Position numbers and translations under genes: made by a program
Assembly: GCA_028274465.1 (NCBI GenBank)
Contig: CM051457.1
Span: 97,339,982 to 97,403,981, forward strand
Reading direction: 5' to 3'
Origin: Plantago ovata
Lineage: Eukaryota; Streptophyta; Magnoliopsida; Lamiales; Plantaginaceae
DNA: 64,000 nucleotides
Part shown: positions 36,274-47,642 of the stretch, piece after piece
How positions within the stretch are numbered: position 1 is the stretch's first letter
Layout: the number at the start of each line of letters is the position of its first letter
The notes under the pieces: model-generated
Seen by the model: the letters and a program-made list of their open reading frames with translations, nothing else
The model's database searches: none
What the model was told of the DNA's origin: nothing

Positions 36274-37438
36274 GCGAAGACAGGGGTCGAGTCAGAGACC
36301 TTAAACAATGGCGCTATCCGGGAGGCAACCCGGAGTTTTTATCGCTTTCTTTACCGCTTTTTTGCATGCATTCTTACTTGAACTATTTGCTTCTCATATG
36401 TGAATTTGTTCAGTTCTGTGTCGTATGTGCTTATGTTTTGCTCGAGTGCAATTTTTCGAGTTATTTTCGAGGAAAATGATTTTTCGGGGACTAAAAACTT
36501 TTTCGGGGACTAAAAACCACTTTTTTATTTCAAAAAACGTTCGTCTCCCACCTAAAAGTGGGGGGCGAATCGCCCCACGACCAGAGCGCGCGCGCGCGCT
36601 CTGGGCGTGCGGGGCGGTTCGCCCCGCACGGGGCGGTACGCCCCAGGTATGGGGCGAACCGCCCCACACCTCCAGAGACTAAAATCGGGGGTTTCTTCCC
36701 CAAACCCCCATTTTTCTCCATTTTCATCCTTTAAACTCCAAAATTTCCTTCATATTCAAAATATCTTCAAATCTTCATAACTTCCTCATCTCTCCATCAT
36801 TTTGTGTGTTCTTTAGCTTCATTCGAAGCCCGTAACGTGCTCTATCATTCTCTCCGAACAAATTTCTTCCTAGCTCATTCAATTTCCGGATTTGAGGTAT
36901 TGTCACATGAACCCTAATTTTTACAATTTGGGGATTTTTTGATTTATGCTTCAATTAGGCTTGTATGATGAATGGGTTGATGATTTATGTGTTTAGATTC
37001 ATTATTCATTGTCAATTACATGTTCAATTAGGCTTGGTTTGACGATTTGAGATTTTGATAATTGGATGATATATGTCTTGTTAGGAATTGTCTCTCTTGC
37101 TTTAATTCCTTGTTTAAACATGTACTTAATGACATGAAGTTGATGAATGTATTGATAGAATACATGATGGTTGAGATTGAGGATTTATGCTAGAAATTGA
37201 TTTTTATGATATGGATGGAACCTTGTGATTCAAGGCATTTGTTGTTAGCAAAAGCATAATATGATATGTTATTGTAGTAGGTACATTGATATGTTACGTA
37301 ATGAATTAGCTAGACTAGGCTTTGGGTTCTTGAGGAGTTCGATTTTTGAAATTTTTACTCGTTTGTTCGCTCGTTTGTTTACATAAGCATAGGTCTGTTT
37401 TGCGTCGTACAAGATACTAATTGCTGTTTGTAGGAATC
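36274..37438 (+). other. NA2 spacer with GC near-palindromes
   Basis: A non-coding segment between protease and extra ORF. It contains GGGGCGAATCGCCCC, GGGGCGGTTCGCCCC, GGGGCGGTACGCCCC and GGGGCGAACCGCCCC with a GCGCGCGCGC run (36555-36670). The T-rich part 36900-37400 resembles an intron or leader for the extra ORF, ending TTGTAG just before its ATG (possible 3' splice site). Confidence 0.6.
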
Positions 37439-38742
37439 ATGGCACCAAGGACAAGGAGAGCCGGCTCTAGCAAAAAAGGGAAGGGAGTAGCATCAAGCTC
37501 CCAACCATCTCACGATTTGTACGAATTGTCTGCCGCTGCGATAGGGGTACGACAACGGTTAGAGGAGGAGATGGCCGACGGAGGACGGTCTATCATTCCC
37601 GACAGGAGGATTGACATTCCTGAGTCTGCAGCGAATAGAGCGGGGTATAGGACACTTTCAAGTTTGTGGTCACAGAGGAATTGGCATGGTACAGTTCCGA
37701 CAGGTTCAAAGGCTACGACGAGAGCCTCCTTCGAGACTTCTACACCGGGTATACGGATTTGGACGAGAAGAATGGGGTGTTAGTCCGAGGCCTAATTATA
37801 CCGTGGAGCCCAGAGCACATTTCTTCCTTCATCCACTACGGGAACCTTGAATTCACAAAGAGTGCACACGCCTACTTATATTCGAGAACCGCTAGGGGGA
37901 TAGAAAGAGACGTCACCGAAGTGATCTGCAACAGGGGGTACAGATATCCGGGAGTTGGGGGAGCACCTGGACGGATCGGTTATGGCGACCTTAGCATCGA
38001 AGCTAAGGTGATGATGAAATTTTGCATCTCCGACTTGATCCCAAGGAAGAATGACACTTGGATTCAGCCATACTACGCCGAGCTCCTCTACTGCCTCAGC
38101 GACGGACATCAGGTCGACATAGGGCACATCATGTATGAGGAGTATGAGCGCCACTGGGAGAAGAAGAGGAAGCCTTTCATCTTACCGAGCTTCATCACAG
38201 CTTACTGCAAATATCATGGGGTAGACGATATTGATGAGGGGGATTGCGAGGTCGCTGCCCTTTCACCCTCGACGATTGAGGTACAGCTCAACAGGTATCA
38301 GTTGAGGAACCCCACTGCAGCTGCTACCGATGTAGGAGGGCCAGTCCAGCCGAATGATTCCGATCATGAGGATGATATGGAGGCCGATGTTGGTGAAGCC
38401 CCGATTCCAGATATTCCATTTGTCCATCATGCACCGCATGCACCAGCTGGAGCACCACAGGGGTCTGGAGGATTTGACTTCTCCGAATTCCGTACCTACC
38501 TCGACAGCCGTTTCGACAGGATTGATGCCAACAACGCGGCCATGCGACAGGACATCGACAGGCACATTGTCCAGCACAGCCGCGATTGGGAGATATTCGA
38601 GGAGCACCGCCGAGAGGATAGGCAGCACATGTGGGAGCAGCAACAGCTGATCCAGCAACAGCAGGAAGCTCTACGACAGTCCAATGAGCTCATGAATGAC
38701 ATGTGGAGTGACTTTTATGGGGACTACCATCCCGATGACTAG
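37439..38742 (+). pseudogene. NA2 extra ORF, putative plant transposon protein type
   Basis: Start at ATG 37439 (MAPRTRRAGSSKKGKGVASS, basic and Ser-rich), preceded by TTGTAG. The segment to about 37680 is in one frame; relative to NA1 it lacks one base there, and the frame then continues 37666-38742. The globular part has GYDESLLRDFYTGYTDLDE, YLYSRTARGIERDVTEVICN, IEAKVMMKFCISDLIPRKND and KPFILPSFITAYCKYHG. The C-terminus is a Gln-rich likely coiled coil (WEQQQLIQQQQEALRQ) ending DMWSDFYGDYHPDD. The style matches the putative plant transposon protein domain seen beside Athila-type genes. Function unknown; conserved between NA1 and NA2. Confidence 0.78.
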
Positions 38743-40268
38743 TCCTTCCACCTGTCCACTCTCAGCCGACCGAGGCCAAACCCTTCGGTAACATCTAGTA
38801 TCACTTTTTATTACTCATTCTCTTTTGCTAGGGGGCTAGCTTAAGAATCGTAAGGGGGATGGGATGTGAACCATGACGTTAAGTTTTGTTTGGTTTTATG
38901 TCGATTAGTATCTTGTTCTTTGTTTGCATTTGCATGTTTACTGCTTTCTTAGAATTTTTAGGTTGCATTCATCCTAGGATAGTTTTGCATGTTTTATATG
39001 GAGTTTATTGCCGAATTTTTTGAACTTTTTTATTGGGTAGATCAACTAGCTATGCCATTAATCGTATGCTTCATCTGTATGAATTTGTTTGAGGTTTTTC
39101 TCGCTTGGCTTGTCACATTTATGTATTGCACTTAGTTGAGCTAGGTAGTCTCGACATCACTTAGTGGTGTTTTCTCTACTGCGGTTCACGAAGGCCTTTA
39201 TAATAGGATGATGCATGTTAGGGTCTTATGGTTGTTTTCCCGAGTAATTATGTACCTAAGAGGCAACAAGTCTTCACCATGCTTTGAGATTGCTAAATGC
39301 CTAGGAAGGAGGTAGTGTGAGGTTGTGTGATCCTTTGTTTATAACCTATTTTTCCGAATAGGTTTGGGGAGGGGGTTACACCATCGTTAGACTTGTTTCT
39401 GTTTTTCATTCTCGTATCGTGAGTTTATTTTCCTTTTTCCGTAAATTTTATACTCCAACCTATTCTTTCGAATAGGTTTGGGGAAGTCGTGTGAGTCTTT
39501 TTGTTTCTCTCTTTGTTATGCTACTGCTGGCTAGAAAAAATCGAAAAAAAAAGAAGAGAGAAAGAAAAATTCCAGAAAAAAAGAGAAAAAGAAAATGAAA
39601 AAAAGAATCTGGAAAGAAAAAAAAGAAAAAAGAGAAGACCCCAAAAAAGAAAAGAAGGGTCCAAAAAAAGTAAAGCCAAATAGCAGTTTAGCAAAGTTTG
39701 AGTCTTTTCCATTTTTGTAAAGTTCGTAATTGTGTTTTTCTATTTTTTATCTTTTTTGTCTTAAGTGTCATCTGTTCTAGACCACCCTCGTCCTGCCATT
39801 CAGAAAGTGGTGAATAGCTTAAGACTTTACTTGAGAGATGGGTAGAATAGGGGAGTGTTATCTTTTATAGGGAACCCTCCTTCGTTTGATGAGAACCAGT
39901 ACTGGTTCGACCTCTTTTGAGGAAAAGTCTTAGCATGGTGGAACAGCAGTAAGTCCTCAGTGTCATAGGCACGGGGCAACCATTCGTATCTTGGCATGCA
40001 TCATTACGTCGTCACTGACTAGGTCCAGGTAGAGAATGTTACGAGAGACTATCTTGTCTTGACATAAGTGCTTATGTGGATGTGTATAAGTCAATCGAGG
40101 TATTCTTCAACCTATATTCATGCCTTGATTTATATGGTTTTTGTTCATATGTTATTTGGTAGATTCAGTAATTTAGTTCATTTTATTTGGCATGAAACTC
40201 AATTTTTGAGTCTTGCATGTTTTTTGTATTAGAGTCTAGCTTAGTTGCTTGAGGACAAGCAAAGGTTC
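38743..40268 (+). repeat. NA2 conserved 3' noncoding region
   Basis: Shared with NA1 and gypsy-A. Hairpins of AACCTATT...AATAGGTT type at 39343-39364 and 39457-39478, each followed at once by TGGGGA, and a purine-rich tract at 39533-39672. No coding potential. Confidence 0.8.
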
Positions 40269-40281
40269 GGTTTGGGGAGTT
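40269..40281 (+). other. NA2 polypurine tract
   Basis: GGTTTGGGGAGTT immediately before the 3' LTR. Confidence 0.88.
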
Positions 40282-41532
40282 TGATGAATGTGTATTTTAC
40301 ACTTTCATTCGAGTCTTTTTCACCTAATTTAGCTATCCTCTATGTTAATTTAGCTATATTTTAGTACATTTTATTAGAATACTGTCACGTTTCCTTTTAG
40401 ATTTTATTTGACATGTTTTGGTTGAAATTCGGAGATTTACGGGCAATTATATTAAAGTCTACAAGGAATTGGTGTTTCAGAAGCATACTTGGAGTCTAGG
40501 GGCCGAATCTGGAGGTTAGAAGGCTACTAGAAGTCATAAACTGAGTCCGAAAAGGTGAAGAAATACAAAACCGCGTCGAAAACGCGAAAATTCCGCGTTT
40601 ACACTGTGGGGCGAACCGCCCCGTGCCTCGGGCGAACCGCCGCGGGCAATTTCCGGGCCTATATATAGTTGCGAGTTTTCTCTCCGAAAATCATATCTTT
40701 CCAAGCCTACTTTCTCACCTCTCTCTATCGTTTTAGGTAGGAACTTCCCGGGGCCTGTCCTGGGAGTTCCATAGCTTAGGGGATACTTTTTCATAGCAGA
40801 TTGGAGCGCGTAGGATCACAATCATCCGGAGATTGACAACCTTCGGTAACTTTGTATCTTACAACTTTTATCTACTTATTTTATATATTCTTTCAATATG
40901 TTTTCTTCTATGATTGATATTGATTGCATGCACATTATGAGTAGCTAAATTTATCGTTGGTGGTAGTATGTGAATTCTTAGCGAGGGAAGATAATCATGC
41001 TAATGGCTATATCGCGCATTATACTCCGTGTCATTGCTTTATTTCGTTGATGAGTTGAACACCAAAATTCTCGTATGTTGTATTGATCATTATGCACACT
41101 AGGACACTTGTTGGCCAATCAGACTTAATTATCTTCGTAGTGTTGAATGATTACGGAACACAATAGGACGTTAGTTGTCGACAGGTCAGACCCATATTAC
41201 CTTCGTAGTGCACAATACTTACAACAGGACCCAAGATTCATTCAAAGATCTCCATGCAAGACCGAGGAATTTATGCATGATTATCGACCCATTATGTTAA
41301 GAAGGACCATACTATCACCAACCTCCATTATCTGCTTGAAAACCCCCTATTGTTTTTTATTTGCTGTTTTATATTTTCTTGTTAAATAGATAAAGCTAGT
41401 TATAGTCCTGAGAGAACGACACTCGAGTCATTCTGCTACTACACTACGGTTTTCGTTGTAGTTGTGGATTGCCTTTGGCTAAATAACAAATTTATTTGAC
41501 TGAACCGGGACCTGACAAATCTCCGTTCATCA
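40282..41532 (+). repeat. NA2 3' LTR
   Basis: 1251 bases; 30 bases shorter than the 5' LTR through a deletion near 40490. GC near-palindromes at 40606-40646, then CTATATATAG at about 40660. Confidence 0.93.
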
Positions 41533-43892
41533 AGGACTCCCACTGACTATGACATGCCTAGCAAGTGTCATATCATCACGCTTGCCTGCTTCGAAAGCTC
41601 CCACTGAACTTGAGTCCAAATCAGAAGATTCTGAGACCTCATGTTCGTGCGTGTCAAAGTCTTGAATTTCTTCAAGATCTATCATATCATCTAACCTCTC
41701 TTCTTCGAGGTATTCAGCTTCTAAAAACTTCACGTTTCTAGACACGATCACCTTGTGATCTTCAGCATGATAGAATTCATAGCCTCTCGTCTGAAGAGGA
41801 TAGCCTATGAAATATACTTTGACACCCTTGGCATCTAACTTATCAGTGAGCATCACCTTAACTATCGCAGGACAGCCCCAAGGTCTAAGATAGCCTAGTG
41901 AAGGCTTCTTTCCCTTCCATAACTCATAAGGAGTTTTCTCCACTGATTTAGATGGTACACGGTTCAGAATGTAGATTGCAGTTTGTAGTGCATATCCCCA
42001 CAGATACTTTGGAAAAGTCGAGAATCCAATCATGGATCTTACCATGTCTAACAGGGTTCGATTCCTCCTCTCAGACACACCATTTAACTGTGGTGTTCCA
42101 GGAGGAGTCCATTGCTATTGAATCCCATTTTCCTTCAAGTAATCGATAAATTCTTCACTAAGGTATTCACCTCCTCGATCTGATCGAAGAGTGACTATCC
42201 TTAGGTTCAATTCATTCTCGACCTCATTCCTAAACTCCTTGAATTTCCCAAAGGTATCAGATTATTCTTCATAAGATAAATATATCCATACCTTGAGAAA
42301 TCGTCAGTAAAGGTAACGAAGTAAGGATAACCCCCACGCGCATGGACTTTAAACGGTCCACATACATCGGTATGTATGAGCTCTAAGCAGCGAGTGGCAC
42401 GAACACCTTGTCCAACAAAAGGTTTGTTCGTCATCTTACCCTTAACACAAGATTCACATGTACCATATGACTCAAAATCAAATGGTTCTAAGTAGTCCAA
42501 CTTCCTTAGTCTTTGAATCCGTGTTTCATTGATATGGCCTAGCCGACAATGCCATAGATAAGATGGATTATTCTTCTTACTTGAAGACGGTTGTTTGTTA
42601 TGTATTTGAAATAAAGGTAGACTACTTTGCAAAATATATAAACCATTCACCAAGCGAGCTTTTCCATAATATTGATCATTTAATGAAAAATAACAAGTAT
42701 TATTCGTAAATCGAAAGGAAAAACCCATATTGTCTAACAATGGAATGGAAATAATATTTCTGATAATGGATGAAACAAAATAAACATTATCAAGTTCTAA
42801 ACATTGTCCCGAAGGTAAATCTATCTTGCTGCGTCCAACGCATTTGGCTTCAACTGGATTGCCGTTCCCAACATGCAAGTCGATTTCACCTCGCTTGACT
42901 AGCCTGTGATCAATTAGCTCCTGCACATTATTACAAATGTGTGAGCCACAGGCTGTATCTAATACCCAACCATTGGAGTCAAAAGTAGTCATGTTCATTT
43001 CAATAACAAACATACCTGAGCCAGAAGCTGATGACTTCTTGGCTTGATCTGCCCTAAGCTTTGGGCAATCTTTCTTCCAATGTCCTTTCTGCTTACAGAA
43101 AAGACATCCATCTGTGTGCACCGTTCCGCTTCTCTTGAACTTCCTTTTCTGGTTCGGACGCTTAGGCTTATCACTCCAAGTGTTAGCCTTGGCTCCCGAC
43201 TTTCCCTTACCCTTAGCACCTTTGCTTTTCGGGTTTGAGTTAGACGGTTGCCCAACAAGCATGATCGACTTTTCCTTCTTAGGAAGAGTTTGATCATATG
43301 TCTTCAGCAGATTATGAAATTCAGGCAGTGTTACGTCCTTCGCATTCATCGTGTAATTAATGATGAACTGCGAATACGAACTCGACAATGATTGAAGGAC
43401 AAAGATCACCATGATCTTGTTCTCTAGCTTAACGCCGGCATCGGCAAGCTTTTCGAAGAGACCAATCATTTTGAGAACATGCTCAGACATGTTCCCTCCT
43501 TCACTGAGCTTGCATCTGTGTATGTCTTTGATCAAATCAAATTCAACACTTCTAGCTGTCGTCTTAAAGAGCGACTCAAGAAGCTTTAACATCTCATACG
43601 GCAACATGCTTTCATGTTGCCTCTGCAGCTCATTGCTCATTGCCGCCAGCATAATACACTGCGCGGATCTAGCATCCTCAAGATGCTTATCAGACTTTGC
43701 CTTGTTGGCTTGATTCCAAGCAGCAACCTGATCGGCAGTCTGATTTTCGGGGCACACGGGAATGACCTCGTCCAAGACGTACTCAATCTTTTCATACCTC
43801 AGCACCAAACGTATATTCCTGATCCAATCTAGGAAGTTTGATCCGGTTAAAATTTGCTTCTCCAAGACAGCACGGAGCGAGATACTCGCCAT
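41533..43892 (-). pseudogene. Copia-B gag, protease and integrase
   Basis: Start chosen at the ATG at 43892 (MASISLRAVLEKQ). Gag runs to a basic, Lys-rich segment and a zinc knuckle CLFCKQKGHWKKDC near 43095 (all ligands present). The protease has WVLDTACGSHIC near 42960. The pre-integrase segment has YLWHCRLGHINETR, and CESCVKGK marks zinc-binding residues. The integrase has IHTDVCGPF (first Asp) and FTDDFSRYGY; a frameshift near 42265 and a TAG near 42118 break the core, which resumes at [16 protein letters not shown] (Glu). The C-terminal domain has PWGCPAIVK. It is cut by NA2 at 41533. Confidence 0.93.
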
Positions 43893-44461
43893 ATCTAATA
43901 TCCTAAGGAGAAATAATATAGAACGAAAACAATAAATCAACTATTGAAATATTATTTCTAAATACACAGTCAACATAACTAAACAACAAGGTCCTTTAGC
44001 TGTTTAGCTCCCACTATTTTCACATATGCTTGCCCCCACAACAAGCATACGGGTAATGTCCAACAAGTTACCGTAGTGGCCAAGATCCAAATCCATACTA
44101 TGCCATACCCCAACGGGGGCTGGTCATAGCATAATATGACCGGTAGGACTAGTAAGACTATCCAATTGCGTCACGCAACTCTTGGTTGTTAAATCTAATT
44201 TAACCCGATGCCCTACATATTGCACCTATCGAGGTCGCTAGATACAATATGCAGTAAGTCATAACCATAGGCTTACTCTAATCCGACGATTACTGCGAGT
44301 CTGTAAGACGAGGTCGCCAATACAAGAAAACGCAATGAAAGTTCAGAATTAAAGCACCCTATGGAAAGCATCTCAGAAATACATACATATATATATTTCT
44401 GTACTTATATTGGTTGGGGCTTGTAGCTTGAGGGTTGTTATCAGCCATCTACAAACAAATA

Positions 44462-44631
44462 AGGGCGCCGCCTACCCATCATGCATGAACGGTCTACACG
44501 TAATGGATGCCGCCTATCCATTCTAGTTCTAAACGCGGTCAAGCACATAATGGGTGCCGCCTACCCATACATAAATACGCGGTCCGACATATAAGAGGGC
44601 GCCGCCTACCCTCGCATGCATAGCGGTCGAA
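44462..44631. repeat. Imperfect tandem repeat, unit about 50-60 bp
   Basis: Four units of form GGRYGCCGCCTAYCC then about 30 variable bases then CGGTC, at about 44462, 44506, 44563 and 44605. They lie in the copia-B leader. Confidence 0.8.
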
Positions 44632-45114
44632 CGAAATGGAAAAACATGGTATTTAAACATGCATTGTCAAACAATAGCATATAGAGCATATGAAACAAGT
44701 AGTAGCCTATGTGGATGACAAAAGACTTCATAATTTCATTATGAAAATTATAATCACATACTTATAATCTCTATGAAATAATTGAAAATTTGGACTAGAT
44801 TGAATAATCGAAAATTCTATTGACCAAGTAGCAATTTTCGAAAAACCCGAAGGACTTAATTGTAATTTTAAAAACCTTGGAGGTGTTAAATCTAAAATTC
44901 AAAAGTACGACTAATTTGCAATAAACAATAAATTGATAAATTACAAATAAGCCCTTTAACTTTATACTAATTAAATTTAACCCCTCTAGTTTAAAACAAT
45001 TACAATTAAATCATATTTATCTTCCAAATATAAAATTCAATCCTCAAAACTTTCAAAAATTCGATTTTGGGTCCAACCCGAAAATATGTATAAATTTTTA
45101 TTTTTTTTTTGAAA

Positions 45115-45385
45115 ACGTGGGACGGGCGTCCCCCCGGTGCCCGCGGCTCCGGGCACGCGGGTACCGGCGCCGCGGCCCCGGGAGACCGGCGCCCGCGGCA
45201 CGCGGGCACCGGCGCCTCGGGTGCAGGCGCGGCACACGGGCGCCTGCGTCCGCAGGCTGCCCGCGGCACACGGGCGCCTAGCGCCCGTGCCGCGGGCACG
45301 GCGCCTGCGGCGCCGCAGGCGCCCGAGAGCCTGCGGCACGCAGGCGCCGGCCGCCGCCTGCGTCGCGCAGGCGGCCTGGTCTGGA
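45115..45385. repeat. GC-rich palindrome-rich block
   Basis: About 270 bases of nearly pure G+C (words GCGGCACGCGGGCACCGG and GCGCCTGCGGCGCCGCAGG) inside AT-rich leader sequence, flanked on both sides by poly-T runs. All six frames look open because AT-rich stop codons are absent; these ORFs are artefacts. Confidence 0.9.
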
Positions 45386-45548
45386 AAATATATATTAATT
45401 TTTTTTTTTTTTTTTTGAAAAAATATAAATTCTAAATTTATAAAAAAAAAAAAAAAACTTTTGAAAATCGAATTTATCATAGAATCAATTGCATCCACAT
45501 ATCTACAAAATCATACAATATATATACGTATATACGTAATCAATTAAC

Positions 45549-45563
45549 TTGGCTCCGATACCA
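45549..45563 (-). other. Copia-B primer-binding site
   Basis: TGGTATCGGAGCCAA on the - strand, complementary to initiator tRNA-Met, one base from the 5' LTR. Confidence 0.92.
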
Positions 45564-45564
45564 C

Positions 45565-47642
45565 TGTAAGAAAATACGATCAGAGTTACCCCTAGGGTAC
45601 GCAGCGGAATTTCAAAATTTTTCTTAACATACAGGTTAATTGATTATGCATATGTCGTATATATATAAACACGTCAATTAGAAGACTAACCTTACTTCCA
45701 AAGCAGCTTCCAAGTCTTCGTAATATTTCGGTGTATCTTCTCCTTCGTCGAAGTCGAAGATATCTACAATGCTCCTTATATCTGCAAGACAATAAGAGTT
45801 AGTTTCCAGCTCCTAGAACCTCAACCTTGGTATACACGGATGAACAGCCTATCGGAAGAATGCTAGGATATTCTTTGTGTGACCAAGAAGACGGGGCGGC
45901 AATTCCTCCAGTGAGGTGGCGCGCGCGGGTGGCTAAGGGAGGAGGGGAGAGCTTTTATTTTCTCTAATAAAACTGGGTAGAATAACTGTGAAAGTCTATG
46001 TCTGAAACTGTGTGTCAAAAGCTCTCTAATCGTCCACTATATATAGTAGTCTATAGAAGCCTAAAGCATAAGCAATTAGACTTCGTAGAGGAATAAGAAT
46101 CTAATTCTTATCGCACAAGGAAACCAATAACAAGTCTAGATTCATTCCCAATCAAATTAAAACTCAATCAGGAAAATCTAACTTATCCTTTGGACTTCTA
46201 ATAGAGGAAGGAGTCGAACTCCTTCCCCTTATTCATCATGCGCGCGCGCGCGCCTTGTCCTACGGGAGGTGGGTCCTAATTTTGGGACCCACTTCTATTT
46301 CTAAGGCAATTCAAACTCCAAGTAGATTTTGCCCAAGTTAATTCTAAATTAACATACCCTTTCAAATCAAACCTCCATTATATTTCCAAAATATAATCTT
46401 TAATTGTATTTACATAAAATACAATTAATTAGCCAATTCAATTAATAATTCCAAATCATTAATTGAGCCACCATATATTATAATTAATTCCAAATTAATT
46501 ATAATCCATCAATCACAATTAATTCCAAATTAATTGCGATTCCACCTTCAAGGATATTCTGATAGACTGAATCACCACATAGTGTGACCCATAGGGCCTC
46601 ACCGTATTAAGCAAGTCCTAGACTAGGCAACATGGAATTCCTAGACGGTCCCATTTGCAATATTAATACGTGAGGACGTTTGAGAGGTTTCTCAAAGCTA
46701 ACCCTTTCGTTGCGAAGCCTGTCGCGCTCAACGCGGCGATGGTAACGTCCCTTCATCTGACTTGCTCGAATGTATCTTGGATCGATGAAGTGTCTATCCC
46801 AATAATACATCCACGGGCGTCTCAGGGAGTTGTTTGGTTAAGATATACTTATGACCATCATAATATATCATTTGCACTGGCCAGTGACTTTACCAACACA
46901 ACTATGCAGACTATGAGCAGTGCTCTCCTGTGCTACACTTGAGAGATGAATCCTTCACAGAATCACTTATCACCCCCATTTGTATTTAGCCATAATCTTG
47001 GATCGTGTCTTAGGTCAGCTGCTTATTCAGAGCTGACATCGACGGGTCCACCAAGGATATGGGGCAACAAATGTGATGATAAAGTCCTGCAAGTACAAAG
47101 GACGAGTGGCATCACTTCGACAACTCACCGGTTCCCATAGACACTTCGGTGTAGAGTATACATCGATGGGAGTGTCCGGTGGGTACTTCCATTGTTCGAT
47201 AAAGCTTCTTCGAACAACTATGTGCAGTTATGGGAACGTTTCTTGATTGTCCAACAATCCGTTCTGTGGCCGTGGGATCGGCTCACACTTGCTCCAACAA
47301 GTATAACCTCCACGCATACTAGTCTTGTCTGGTTCATTCAGACCTCCATATCCGAGATGAACCTCGACTAGGGAGAGTTTGGGATAGATGATAACTCACA
47401 TAGCTCCCACTATCTATGTGATCGGTCATCTATCCGAGGGGACATGTTTAATATCAATACAGACAGTAATAAAGATATGACATGCTGCAGCCTGGTGTAA
47501 TATAAATATGAAAGCGATACTTAATAGTAAAATGCAACAAACATATATTATATTACGTTGACATGTGTAATAGTACATATATGTCCTCTATAAGGGCACC
47601 ATGCCCTTAGTAAGGACTGTCTCTAGGACATATACACTATCA
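45565..47642 (-). repeat. Copia-B 5' LTR
   Basis: 2078 bases, TGTAAG to TATCA, with the TATA-like CTATATATAG at about 46038. The few differences from the 3' copy include a 10-base length difference near 46337 and an added A in the polyA near 45971. Confidence 0.93.

Larger units (their letters stand above)
32732..41532 (+). mobile_element. NA2: non-autonomous gypsy (Athila-like) element with gag, protease and extra ORF
   Basis: Ends TGATGAATG / GTTCATCA with a perfect TSD AGGAC (32727-32731, 41533-41537). Order on the + strand: 5' LTR 32732-34012, tRNA-Asp-type primer site, gag 34175-35368, protease ORF 35389-36273, a spacer with GC near-palindromes, the extra ORF 37439-38742, the conserved 3' noncoding region, polypurine tract, 3' LTR 40282-41532. 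It has no RT, RNase H or integrase in 8.8 kb. It is the innermost and so the youngest insertion of the nest. LTRs differ by one 30-base deletion and few substitutions. Confidence 0.94.
43893..45548 (-). other. Copia-B 5' leader with repeats
   Basis: About 1.65 kb between primer site and gag. It holds tandem GCCGCCTACCC repeats (44462-44631), AT-rich DNA and an extremely GC-rich block (45115-45385). No coding region on either strand is convincing. Confidence 0.7.
28772..47642 (-). mobile_element. Copia-B: Ty1/copia element, in gypsy-A protease region
   Basis: Ends TGTAAG / TATCA with a perfect TSD CTTCG (28767-28771, 47643-47647). On the - strand: 5' LTR 45565-47642, initiator tRNA-Met primer site, a long leader with GC-rich and tandem repeats, gag-PR-integrase, RT-RNase H, polypurine tract, 3' LTR 28772-30855. 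Without NA2 it is about 10.1 kb. LTRs of about 2.08 kb are long for copia. The element is nearly intact in coding content, with a stop beside the RT active site and lesions in integrase. LTRs are nearly identical, so it is young. A solo LTR (57027) and a diverged fragment (54807) belong to the same family. Confidence 0.94.

Noticed and set aside
45006..45498. Overlapping long ORFs on both strands (Ala/Pro/Arg-rich)
   Set aside because: They arise because the block is almost pure G+C and has no stop codons in any frame; no domain, and it lies in a retroelement leader.
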